Assembly (NCBI GenBank): GCA_036365455.1
Contig: JAWQUS010000022.1
Coordinates: forward strand, 7,998,001 to 8,062,000
Direction of reading: 5' to 3'
Source: Macrosoma leucophasiata
Taxonomy: Eukaryota; Arthropoda; Insecta; Lepidoptera; Hedylidae
DNA length: 64,000 nucleotides
The position numbers were made by a program, and so were the translations under genes. Positions 47,245 to 56,447 of the stretch are shown here, piece by piece (the first letter of the stretch is position 1; each line of letters begins with the position of its first letter). The notes beneath the pieces were generated by a model. The model had not been told where the DNA came from. It did no database searches and saw only the letters and a list, made by a program, of their open reading frames with translations.

Positions 47245-47790
47245 AATAATTAGCTGGAGTCCGCGACTTTGTCTGCATTCACACAATCTAAATCGCCGGT
47301 TAAAAACCAGATGAACGTATGTACAATTTTGTCAATGTTGAGAAAATGACCTCCATTTCTGTTCAGTTAATTGCGTTTTCTCAACATTGACAAAATTGTA
47401 GATACGTTCATCTGGTTTTTAACCGGCGAAATCTAAACTAATATTATAAATAGGTAATATTTTTTGTTTGTTTGTTTGTAATGAATGGGCTCAATAACTA
47501 CTGGACCGATTTTAAAAATTATTTCACTATTTAAAAGCTACATTATCCACGGGTAACATAGACTATATTTTATTTTGAATAAAATAGGGTCCTTAAGATT
47601 TGGGTTTTTCAGACACAAGGTGTAAAAAATCAACTAGAAAAGTTACTTATATTGCGTACGCTGCCTAAACTATAAAAGATATCGAGGAAGACTTTAGGCT
47701 ATATCTATGTATAATCATCACGCTAAGACGAATAGGAGAGGATAGGCAACATTGCACCGCGCGAAGCCGGGGCGGGCCGCTAGTATCTTT
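47245..47790. mobile_element. Helitron-like ends enclosing a foldback
   Basis: The left side TTAGCTGGAGTCCGCGACTT looks like a reversed LEP1 3' end. The right part (from about 47440) contains CTACTGGACCGATTTTAAAA and ends AGCCGGGGCGGGCCGCTAG before T, a forward LEP1-type element. A hairpin lies at 47294-47428. Confidence 0.6.
47294..47428. repeat. 53-bp-arm inverted repeat
   Basis: Arms 47294-47346 and 47376-47428 (CGCCGGTTAAAAACCAGATG and its reverse) pair with one mismatch around a 29-nt loop. Confidence 0.9.
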
Positions 47791-48216
47791 ATAAATGTAG
47801 CCTGTGTTAATTCTAGGTACCTAACCTAGAATTATAAATTAGAATATTTGTATGAAAATAACGTTGTGTTTAACTACTTTTTAAGAAGATGACATGTTTC
47901 AAGGCTGCACTATTTATGTATGATTATTTGCCATCTTTTTGACATAATTTAAGGCCCTTGGCCTTCTCACTACAAGGCAATTTGCTATGAACCCATAAAA
48001 AAATAAAGTATGTCAAAATCGTTTAGTAATTTTAGTACCTATGTATCGAATGATTATTTTTTGCCGTGAGAAATTATTAGACAATAGTATTTTATCTCGA
48101 CTTATTGACAATGACAATTCCCACAGTGAATTTTAGTTGACTAATTGCAATTCCCTTTGGTAAAGTTTTAATTCGATGTTTGGTTCGGTAAGGAGCGGCC
48201 ATTTTGTGAGTTAGTG

Positions 48217-48259
48217 ATGGCGGGAAAATTTGTTTGTGTCGCCATTTTGTTTTTCAAAT
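48217..48259 (+). CDS. Gene 2 exon 1
   Basis: The ATG follows GGAGCGGCCATTTTGTGAGT and encodes MAGKFVCVAILFFK. Donor AAAT|GTAAGT, phase 1, completing TGT (Cys) with exon 2. GCCATTTTG occurs on both sides of the start codon, a motif common near insect promoters. Confidence 0.6.
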
Positions 48260-51200
48260 GTAAGTGATTTTTTTAACAGTTTTCGTTTCGATAAAATACC
48301 ACCCGGTTGAATAAATATAACGCCTGGAACGAAAAACGCGTGTAAAACTCAGAATGTACAAAAAAAATGCTTAATTTTACGATTAATTTATTTGCGAAAA
48401 TTATTTTATACCTACTGGCTGACCCGGCAAAAGCCATTGCCGCATAAATTTGACTGGTGGTAGAGCTCCAGTGACGGAGCTCGCGGGCGTAGGCACCATC
48501 GCATTACCTAATATACTTGCCGCTAAATTGTAGTGTTCGGTTCCTATCATGTTCCGGTAATGTACGGCCATGTAATTTTCGGCACAGAGGCATAACACTT
48601 AAGCCTCAGGAGTGGCAACGTATCTGCATTTTGATCTCTGGTCATTGTGTGGGTGTCTATAGGCTGCAGTCATCACTTAACATCAAAATGAACTGCATGC
48701 TTGTTTGCCACTTTTATTACATAAAAAAAACATAATTTTGAAAGATTCAAGCAATAGTAGGGGAGCCCAAGAGGGGATTTTCGGAGTTACTCGAACGCGT
48801 CAGAAGATATGGGAGATACCTTGCGCCTGATTGAGTACCTCCACCAAATCTTAAAGTTTATTTAAAGGGAAACGCACGTAGGGCAAATCTTTTAAAAGAT
48901 ACAAATGTCTGCCACGATCTTACTTCACCTCCGAATCGTCTGATTTTTTTTCATTTTATTCTTATTTAATGAAAAGGAACTTTTGACCACAAATGTTCAT
49001 TGTTTTATATTATTTCGCATTAACACATGCTTGTGAAATATATTTTATTTTTAAAGAAAAATGGAAAGAAAAATTTGACTTCAGGCGAGACTCGAACTCG
49101 CGACCTACTGGGAATCTAGTCCAGCCGCTCTTCCAATTGAGCTACTGAAGTCCTGCCCGATTTGTCAAATCTTTCCTTCACATCTATTGCATTGCTTTAT
49201 GGTAGCAGCAGCGCCATCTATTACCAACTAATAAACAAAGCAATAGATGTGAAGGAAAGATTTGACAAATCGGTCAGGGCTTCAGTAGCTCAATTGGAAG
49301 AGCGGCTGGACTAGATTCCCAGTAGGTCGCGAGTTCGAGTCTCGCCTGAAGTCAAATTTTTCTTTCCATTTTTCTTTAAAAATAAAACAAATGTTCATGC
49401 CAGTTCCATCGTTGTCTGAATTTTGAATAGGAGCTTTGTTTTAACACCTTTTTAACCCTCTTAGAATATCTGGACGATGTTGATGCTGTGCGCTTTTCGG
49501 AAAGATACGATTCTTACAAAAATGGAGGTGACAATTTCATTACCATCTAACCGGAACACGATAGCAGAGAATATGTAATAATACTACGTATAGAATGGAC
49601 ACTTCGACGTCCCGCCCGATTTGCCCGCCTCACCCAACCTCCTCCCCTCTAATGGGCGACGGTTGGAATTTTCTACGTGCTACGCACACAGGTGCACGTG
49701 TAAATATGTGAATGACAAAGAATGACTCTTTTTCTTTTCTTTTCACTCTTTGTTATCAGTTTGTAAAGGGGAAATGAGACATTCTACTGATATACTTTTT
49801 ATTTTACATTAGCATATTATATATTATTTAGTTTTATCTTAGTTACGAGTATATTCTTGACTTTACATATATTTTTTATCTCGTTTGACATGTATATCAA
49901 TTGTTGTTCACTTTAATTTATTTTATTTTGTTTGTTTTTGACGTGTCATAAGAGGTGCCTGTCACCCTAAATGAATAAATGAGTTTCTGATTCTGATTCT
50001 GTCACTGTGAATACACGTCACTGATTGATGTCTGTGTAATAGAGACCAAATTAAGCGTTTGTACGGAATTTTGGCGGAGTGTCCGCGGTGTGACGATAGT
50101 GCTGAATCCTACTACTATTTGGCGGCAGAAATATGAAGTGATCCAGTGGAGCCTACATCGTCAGACTCCGAAACTGGAAGTCTACCTAACTCTACCGACA
50201 GTTCGCTCAAAATGAGAGTGTTAAAACTATTTAACACCATTTTAAATGACCCGGTTAGTCCAGCGGTGTGAGATGTCCGTTTGATTCGAAGGGTCGCGGG
50301 TTCGATCCCGGGACAAATATTTGTATGGCCTACAGATATTAGTTTCGGGTCTGGGTGTTTGTTGTGTATGTGTTGTATGTGTACAACGGCACCCACGACA
50401 CAGGTTTATACCTACTGTGGGGCTGTGAGCGTACGCGTATTTTATTTTTTTAAAAAGGTCGTACTGTCTGATGGTGGGTTCAAAAGTCTTAGGAATCGGA
50501 GTCTATAATATGTATGAAGGTAACGATGAAGGTAGATGAGGCTCTGGAGGTGTGTCAGGACGGGGATGTCTGGCACTTAACACTCTCTGCCTTCCTCTTA
50601 GGGACCTGGCGTGAAGATATATACCTTTTTAAAACTTTTCGCAGGTTTTCCAACAACTGGACTATTCCTGGTGGTACCAGAAGACGTCGGCACTGGCTTC
50701 GCAGCCATTTATGGATTCACACCTCGCATAGTTTTTGGTAAGTCATCATAAAATCAGTAATGTGGTCCATCAAACTATGACTAGAGCGAACGTTGCACTG
50801 CACCTTTTTTATGTAATGTAAGTGGCAAACAAGTATGCAGTTCACATTGATGTTAAGTGTACAGGTGCTGCGTCGGGATTCTCACCAAAAGGAATTGAAA
50901 TTCACTATTTTTATGTAATAAAAGTGGCAAACAAAGATACAGTTTACATTGATGTTAAGTGATGACTGCAGCCTATAGACACACACACAACGACCAGAGG
51001 GCAAAATACAGATACGTTGCCACTTCTGGGGCTTAAGGTGTAATGCCTTTGTGCCGGAAATTACAGAGCCGTACATTACCACCTGACCGGAACACGATAG
51101 TGCTGAACACTACCATTTAGTGGGAAGTATATCGCATATGCCTCATATTTGAAGACGAATTTCACTTTAAGAGCCGAGTGGTTGCAGTCGCGTCATAAAG

Positions 51201-54200
51201 TTTTTACTAGTGGAAGAGCTCCAGTGACGGAGCTCGCGGGCGTAGGCACCACCGCATTACCTAATTTACTTGCCGCTAAATGGTAGTTTTCAGCACTATC
51301 GTGTTCCGGTCAGGTGGTACGGCCCTGTATTTTCCGGCACTGAGCCATAACACCTAAGACCTCAGGAGTAGTAACGTATCTTGCCCTCTGGTCGTTGTGT
51401 GGGTCTCTATAGGCTGCAGTCATTACTTAACATCAATGTGAACTGCATGCTTGTTTGCCACTTCTTCGTCCGCGTAGATGCGTGGATGCGCGCAACAGCT
51501 AGTTATTAATAAATAAAAATCTCTTTTCCGGGCAGCTGCTGGAGCACAGACCTCAGCGGTCGCGGGTTCAACTCCCGCCTGAAGACAAATTTCTCATTGC
51601 ATTTTTCTTTAAAAAAAAATATCATCCAAATCCATTAAAATAAAATAAATAAAATTATTTCTCAGGTCAAGACCATCGCTTCGGGTTCGGATTTCGATTC
51701 GGCAATCACGCTGATCTCCAGATTATGTACGAATTTGGACCGCAGACATCTACGAAGCCTCTTCAACCGATACGTAATTATATTTCTGTACTAGCTGACC
51801 CGGAAAACGTCGTTCTGTCAGAGAATATGTAATAATACTACGTATAGAATGGACACTCAGACGTCCCGCCCAATTTCCTCGCTTTTAAAAAAAGGTTGCA
51901 ATTCGCACATGTTAGCCTTAAAAAAAATTCATAAGAGACACTGTATAATTTGACGACTCGGTTAGTCCAGCGGTGTGAAACCATCGTTTGATTCGAAGGG
52001 TCGCGGGTTCGATCCCCGCACCGGGACAAATATTTGTATGGCCTGCAGATATTTGTTTCGGGTCTGGGTGTTTGTGTATGTGTTGTATGTGTACAACGGC
52101 ACCCACGACACAGTTTTATACCTACCGTGGGGCTATGAGTGTAAGCGTATTTTATTATAATGCTTCGTATCTCATTTTCTTATGAATTTATATGTCTGTT
52201 TCTTTTTATTGTCGGGTTTTCGTTTCATCGACTTTCAAATCACAAAGAAAGAAAAATAATTATTTTTTTGGCACGCACACAACATCGAATAATAAAAATA
52301 TTAAAAACAAGTTTAAACATTTTTACATATTTGGTTGTGGAAAGCCAAAAAAAACGGCACACACCTCAGCTGATTGCTGCAATAGTGGCTGCAGCGCTGA
52401 TATTCTGGTGGGTCCAAAGATGCTTAAGGTTTCACTTCAGAACATTATCATTATAAAGCGCAATACACACTGGCATAGAGCAACACGGGCCACCGGCCGT
52501 GACGGACCGGAGGGGAGTAGCCATATGAAGGCTTTCTCCTCTCCTAATATAAAAATAATCATGGCAACTGGCACCCGCGCGTGTTGCCCGTTGACATGTT
52601 GGCGGCTTGCGGACGTACCGACGTACGCTCAGTTGTAGGCGTGAGAGAAACGTCTCACCTTTGTGATTGAAACATTAGCATCTGAAACACTTAACTGTTC
52701 CGAATCTTAGTATGCATCATTTCGAACATTTGGAACAGTGCGTCAAAGATCTACTGTCGCGAAAGTCCAAAACAAACAACTCGGCTCATAAAAGTAAAAT
52801 AATGCAAACGAAAAACGCCATATATATAATTATAAAAATATTATTCGTCTTAGAAACGCCATAGTCGTCATTATCACGTGCATAAGGTACTTTAAAGGCG
52901 CAACGGAATAAAGTAACAAAATATCATCTCATTTGGTATCCCACTCTCACTTGCTTAATATTGTATTGTTATCTCGCTCTCACGCTTCGGTAGCTGATTC
53001 AGATTCAAATGTTTTAAATGTCAAGTGATAGGTAGCGGTCATGCGGTCACACGCAATCACTCAAGCGACATGAACGTGCTAAACAGAGAGCAATGCATTT
53101 GAAATATTATTGGTATTCCAATCTTTGGGAACATCGAAATGTTTCGGAACAGTGAATCAGAACAGTAAAGAGTTACACACGTGTACAACCGCCAACTTAC
53201 CCGCCGACATAGGTCGGCGGCCCGGCGGGCTCAGTGTGTATTGTGCTTTATAGCATAAAAATAGCTTCTTTCTTGGAGCAAAGGGACCTTTTTCGAGACA
53301 GAAAGTCTAAGAAACTAAAATCATAGCTTAAAGCATAAAAATTCTAAAATCATATGAGCACTAGATTTTTTTAATCCGTCTATATTTGATAGATTGGAAA
53401 GTTCAGACTTTCGATTGTAATTTAATTTGAAAATTGCATGTTTTGAATTACTTTGGCTTTACGTAACTTTGGATTGGTGAAATGGGGCTAGTTTTGGTAG
53501 TAACTGCACTTGGGGTATTTATTTTTATGTGATGAAATTGAAGTGGCAAGCAAGCGTGCAGTTCACATTGATGTTAAGTGATGACTGCAGGCTATTGACA
53601 CACAAAAAGACCAAGGTCAAAATCCACATGCGTGACCATTCCTGAGGCCTAAGGTGTTATGCCTCTTTGCCGGAAATTACAGGGCCGTACATAAGCACCC
53701 GACCGGAACACGATAGTGCTGAACACTACCATTTAACGGCAGATAGGTAGGTTTTGCGGTGGTGCCTACGCACGCGAGCTCCGTCACTGGAGCTCTACCA
53801 CCAGTAGCGTAATTTTTCTTTTAGTTTAATTTTAGAGTCGCCATTAAAACATAATTTTATGCAACCCAATATAAACCCAGATGGGGACCGTGGGCGTCCC
53901 TTACTTAACCAGGTTTTTTTGCAGACAATAGCAAATAAGCCAAAGGAAAATTAGGACAAAGAAATTTATGCAAAACGAGTTATGCCAAAGCATAATAGGA
54001 ACAACAACAATAGGTCCACTGATAATTATGGCTATAGATGTTATGCCGAATAATAAAATATGACTAAAGGACAAGTTCCACGTTGGGCCCGCACCTTGTA
54101 CACTATATCAAAAGATAGAAAAATACGTAGAATCATGGAAAAATACTCAACAAAATAATTTAAATGTTTTTTTTGTCGGAATGTTTTCTTTTTGTCATGT

Positions 54201-54983
54201 TTGTATGACAACAATATGTCACCATATTGCTACGACACTCTTGTTTTTGAAATTTGAATAGCTGAAAGTGATTTAGAATTTTAAGCTTCTTCTCTCAATA
54301 TAGCGTAGAAGGTGCAGGTGGCCCGGTGGCGGGCCAGGTCACCGGGCTAGATGGGATACAGCCCAAGCTCCATACATTTTGGAACGTCTCCTTAATGCAT
54401 CCCGAGTAGGGATGAGTAAGTGGGAAAAATATATAGATATATGTACATATATCGTATCGATAGTTTTCAAATCTATCGAACTATATCGAAAAAAATAAAA
54501 TATCGATATTTTGATATATCGATATATTTTGCCCATTATTCTATCTGTCTTGCTGTTTGGTTTGATATCGATTTTACCTGAAAACCTTTTGTTTTAGCTT
54601 TTGCGTCAGGCTACTGGACCTCCAAATGTAAGATGTTAAAAAATATATCAATTTTGATATCCGAAAAAAAATATCGAACATCGATATATCGCGAAGAAAA
54701 ATATGGACATTTTGATATATCGATTTTTTTACCATCCTTAATCCCTCAGGCCACCAGAAAAACATGACAATTGATTTCTTATTGTTCTCGAACCCAATCA
54801 GGTCCATTGCAGCTTCAGGCACTAATCCTGACCCCATACCCTTTTTCAGGAACAAGATCAACTTACCGGCAAAGAGTGACCAGACGTCGTCCCCTTCTAG
54901 ACTTTCTACTTCGGACTGGCATCATCAAAGAGACATCGTACCAATACGATGTAGTTCATGAACTGGATGAACCTCGACGATGA
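48217..54983 (+). CDS. Gene 2: small secreted protein, four exons, 125 aa (unknown family)
   Basis: The coding sequence joins 48217-48259, 50645-50737, 51666-51773 and 54850-54983 (378 nt, ending TGA). All introns are phase 1 with GT/AG borders. Residues 1-20 (MAGKFVCVAILFFKCFPTTG) form a hydrophobic signal peptide, so secretion is likely. The body reads LFLVVPEDVGTGFAAIYGFT, FGFGFRFGNHADLQIMYEFG, PQTSTKPLQPIR, then a basic C-terminus RVTRRRPLLDFLLRTGIIKE ending VVHELDEPRR. Exons 2-3 match gene 1 in length class, phase and the GFGFxFGNHADxQ and GPQTxT motifs. AATAAA lies two bases after the stop and again at 55006. Function is unknown. A chance ORF is unlikely because phases and homology agree across exons. 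Confidence 0.7.
48452..48730 (+). repeat. rep-A copy with probable target duplication
   Basis: Full length with an internal deletion. CATAAATTTGA (48443-48453) and CATAATTTTGA (48731-48741) flank it, 10 of 11 matching. This is the best evidence that rep-A is a retroposon. Confidence 0.8.
48775..48965 (+). repeat. rep-Q copy
   Basis: ATATGGGAGATACCTTGCGC, TACCTCCACCAAATCTTAAA and TCCGAATCGTCTGATTTT. Reversed pieces lie in 36181-36560. Confidence 0.45.
49077..49152 (-). tRNA. tRNA-like sequence, left arm
   Basis: Perfect acceptor, D and T stems. The 9-nt anticodon loop is as in 1565-1640. Confidence 0.5.
49278..49353 (+). tRNA. tRNA-like sequence, right arm
   Basis: As the left arm but with GGCTTCAG at the 5' side, giving one acceptor mismatch. 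Confidence 0.45.
49560..50092 (-). repeat. rep-M copy carrying rep-L
   Basis: Reverse of the composite at 44290-44798, with the same junctions (GTAAATATGTGAATGACAAA and TCACTGTGAATACACGTCAC). rep-L occupies 49707-50005 in forward sense, ending AATAAATGAGTTTCTGATTC. Confidence 0.75.
50092..50190 (-). repeat. rep-A 5' part, degenerate
   Basis: ACGATAGTGCTGAATCCTAC to AACTGGAAGTCTACCTAAC. Confidence 0.5.
50249..50449 (+). mobile_element. SINE-C copy
   Basis: The tRNA-like head has a small deletion after GGGTTCGATCC. It ends GCGTATTTTATTTTTTT. Confidence 0.8.
50452..50625 (+). pseudogene. RTE-like LINE 3' fragment
   Basis: CTGTCTGATGGTGGGTTCAA to CTTAGGGACCTGGCGTGAAG. It ends about 20 bp before gene 2 exon 2. 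Confidence 0.65.
50645..50737 (+). CDS. Gene 2 exon 2
   Basis: Acceptor TTAAAACTTTTCGCAG and donor TTTTTG|GTAAGT, 93 nt, phase 1 at both ends. Encodes FPTTGLFLVVPEDVGTGFAA and IYGFTPRIVF. The surrounding longer open frame in another phase comes from the RTE scrap. Confidence 0.75.
50803..50860 (-). repeat. rep-A 3' scrap
   Basis: TTTTTTATGTAATGTAAGTG to ACATTGATGTTAAGTG. Confidence 0.5.
50911..51135 (-). repeat. rep-A copy lacking the 5' end
   Basis: Reverse copy ending ACCATTTAGTGGGAAGTATA. Confidence 0.7.
51208..51466 (+). repeat. rep-A copy
   Basis: From CTAGTGGAAGAGCTCCAGTG to GCTTGTTTGCCACTTC. The A-tail is replaced by a Helitron 3' scrap (51467-51505, GCGCGCAACAGCTAG). Confidence 0.75.
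51520..51605 (+). repeat. Diverged tRNA-FB relative
   Basis: GCGGGTTCAACTCCCGCCTG has a T-arm and acceptor layout like tRNA-FB, and TGCATTTTTCTTTAAAA matches its downstream sequence. No palindrome is seen. Confidence 0.45.
51666..51773 (+). CDS. Gene 2 exon 3
   Basis: Acceptor TTATTTCTCAG and donor CCGATAC|GTAATT, 108 nt, phase 1 at both ends. Encodes QDHRFGFGFRFGNHADLQIM and YEFGPQTSTKPLQPI. It is the most conserved exon between the two genes. Confidence 0.8.
51792..51890 (-). repeat. Helitron scrap joined to rep-M scrap
   Basis: CTAGCTGACCCGGAAAACGT (HEL-K 3' end reversed), then CAGAGAATATGTAATAATAC to CGTCCCGCCCAATTTCC (rep-M). Confidence 0.5.
51951..52157 (+). mobile_element. SINE-C copy
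   Basis: Near complete. The tRNA-like head is GACTCGGTTAGTCCAGCGGT with the T arm intact, ending GTAAGCGTATTTTATTA. Confidence 0.85.
52245..52425 (-). mobile_element. rep-N copy
   Basis: Parallel to 24065-24275: GGCACGCACACAACATCGAA, ACATATTTGGTTGTGG and GCGCTGATATTCTGGTGG. Confidence 0.5.
52452..53254. mobile_element. TIR element of about 800 bp (MITE-like, unknown superfamily)
   Basis: Left end TATAAAGCGCAATACACACT and right end AGTGTGTATTGTGCTTTATA are inverted repeats with one mismatch. The inner right side is GC-rich (GGTCGGCGGCCCGGCGGGCT). A short rep-R-like segment lies at 52497-52545. No transposase frame. Confidence 0.6.
53520..53808 (-). repeat. rep-A copy, near full length
   Basis: Ends GGAGCTCTACCACCAGT. 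Confidence 0.8.
54087..54316. mobile_element. MITE-S, second copy
   Basis: Left end GGGCCCGCACCTTGTACACT; right end CAATATAGCGTAGAAGGTGC is a decayed inverted partner. The interior (ATTTAAATGTTTTTTTTGTC, GTATGACAACAATATGTCAC) matches the 17738-18350 copy in reverse. Confidence 0.6.
54413..54745. mobile_element. Small hAT-like element with TATCGATA repeats
   Basis: The ends TAGGGATGAGTA and TACCATCCTTA are roughly inverted, and both halves carry many ATCGATATATCGATA-like palindromes. Flanking ATCCC on both sides hints at an old duplication. No coding. Confidence 0.45.
54850..54983 (+). CDS. Gene 2 exon 4 (terminal)
   Basis: Acceptor CCCCATACCCTTTTTCAG. The split codon CGA is followed by TRSTYRQRVTRRRPLLDFLL, RTGIIKETSYQYDVVHELDE, PRR and TGA. 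Phase 1 fits exon 3. An alternative frame is also open for part of the exon but would break the phase. Confidence 0.65.
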
Positions 54984-54984
54984 A

Positions 54985-55011
54985 AATAAATTCTATTCTT
55001 ATTATAATAAA
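54985..55011 (+). terminator. Gene 2 polyadenylation signals
   Basis: AATAAA at 54985-54990 and again at 55006-55011, just after the stop codon. T-rich sequence follows. Confidence 0.55.
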
Positions 55012-55074
55012 GTTCTTTTCCTTTTAAACCTTATTTTAAAAGATATTTTAATAAAGGGGCATTTTTGTATTGGT

Positions 55075-55406
55075 GATTCGATTCCTAAATCCAGGACTTA
55101 CTAACAGGCTCGAACATCTGAGCCTGCGCAGAGACATTGGGAGTCTGTGCGTGTTTTACCGTCTCTACAATGGTGAGTGCTCTGCTGAACTGTTTGACAT
55201 GGTGCCACCGTCTCTTTTCCTACACCGTACTACCCGCCGAAGAGAGAAGTTCCACCCTCACCGACTGGACCCCTGGGAGTGCTTAACGGTGCAGTTTTCA
55301 GGTTCGTTCCTGCCCAGAACGTGTAAATTGTGGAACGAACTTCCCTCGAGAGGTGTTCCTAGATGCCACAATAGGGTTTTTCAAAAATGGCATCAAGAGT
55401 CCTTCA
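55075..55406 (+). pseudogene. LINE-G fragment, 3' part displaced by tRNA-FB
   Basis: NPGLTNRLEHLSLRRDIGSL, CVFYRLYNGECSAELFDMVP and SFLPRTCKLWNELPS are readable. The LINE text stops at AAGAGTCCTTCA, where the tRNA-FB unit inserted, and GAGTCCTTCA resumes at 55651. Confidence 0.75.
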
Positions 55407-55647
55407 CCTGCCTAACTAGCATAGTTGGCAATAGATGGCGCTGCTGCTACCATAAAGCAATGCAATAAATGTGAAGGAAAGATTTGACAAATCGGGCAGG
55501 AGTTCAGTAGCTCAATTGGAAGAGCGGCTGGACTAGATTCCCAGTAGGCCGCGAGTTCAAGTCTCGCCTGAAGTCAAATTTTTCTTTCCATTTTTCTTTA
55601 AATAAAATATATTTCACAAGCACGTGTTAATGCGAAATAATATAAAA
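55407..55647 (+). mobile_element. tRNA-FB, 5'-truncated single unit
   Basis: Begins CCTGCCTAACTAGCATAGTT and ends GCGAAATAATATAAAA. The exact 13-bp duplication CAAGAGTCCTTCA flanks it (55394-55406 and 55648-55660). Compared with 6456-6715 it lacks the AAGCGACTTC end, so truncation is opposite the ATAATATAAAAC end. This fixes that end as the 3' end. Confidence 0.85.
55500..55575 (+). tRNA. tRNA-like sequence in tRNA-FB unit
   Basis: As 1757-1832, but the T loop reads TTCAAGT, a box B change, and the acceptor starts AGTTCAG. Confidence 0.4.
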
Positions 55648-55779
55648 CAAGAGTCCTTCAGTCATACCTACTACAAAACCCATTAATACAATAGATTGTA
55701 TAACTGCTGATATTTATATATTATGGTAGTGTTCACAACTGTCTTAAACCGACTCGAAAAAAGAAGGTTCTGTGTTCGG

Positions 55780-55840
55780 CTGTATGAAGGTTACGTTTTA
55801 GGGTTCCGTGGCCTAAAAGAAACCCTACGTCTGCCCGTCC
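55780..55840 (+). repeat. Degenerate GGGTTCCGT repeat
   Basis: TTTTAGGGTTCCGTGGCC and CTGCCCGTCCGTCTACAT, a widespread kind of insect repeat text, with echoes at 37170-37215 and 60180-60295. Confidence 0.35.
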
Positions 55841-55848
55841 GTCTACAT

Positions 55849-56277
55849 CAGTGACTCCCAAAGTGATTCAGGTAGACCCCCTGGGGTCCATGGGAGACTC
55901 GATCGGGGTCTGCGTAGGCGTGAATGAAAATTGAAAATATGGGTATTACACTAATATTATGAATGTGAAAGTTTCTTTGTTTGGATGTTTGTCCGTCAAT
56001 CATGCCGAAACTACTGAACGGATTTTGATGAAATTTGTTACACAGGGTATTAGCTGACTTAGATTGTAGGATACTTTTTATCCGAAAAAATATTCCTGTG
56101 GGATGCCATGGGATGATTTGATGAGTTTCCACAGGTTACGCGAAAAACAGCCTACACGCGGGCGGAGCCGCGGGCAACAGCTAGTGTGAAGCTAAAAAAG
56201 CGGACTAATGCATATAATGATAAATGTAGCAAAAAATTGAAAGGGATCTACAAGAAAAAACACTTTGGGAACCTCTG
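55849..56277. mobile_element. hAT-type MITE with a nested Helitron
   Basis: The ends CAGTGACTCCCAAAGTG and CACTTTGGGAACCTCTG are inverted (14 of 17). Flanks GTCTACAT (55841-55848) and GTCTACAA (56278-56285) form an 8-bp duplication with one change. A LEP1-type Helitron (about 55944-56184, ending CGGGCAACAGCTAG) lies inside. Confidence 0.75.
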
Positions 56278-56447
56278 GTCTACAATAGAAAAAACTCTGG
56301 CATTAAAGTAACATAGAAAATTCCTCAATTGATCAAATCACTCAGATCACAGCGAGACAGACTCGGACTTGTTCGGTTTTTAAGTACAATAAAAATACAA
56401 ATACATTTTTCTTACTTTTATTCATCATAAAAATGTTCTTACAGCTA

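Larger units (their letters stand above)
49001..49386. mobile_element. tRNA-FB, best-preserved palindromic copy
   Basis: The left arm is complete from TGTTTTATATTATTTCGCAT, and the right arm ends CTTTAAAAATAAAA. Each arm has a whole tRNA-like sequence. ACAAATGTTCAT flanks it exactly (48989-49000 and 49387-49398). The central spacer is only about 60 bp, so the arms can form a very long hairpin. Confidence 0.85.

Noticed and set aside
52192..52638. 148-codon plus-strand open frame
   Set aside because: It crosses rep-N and the start of a TIR element, and lacks splice or family support.
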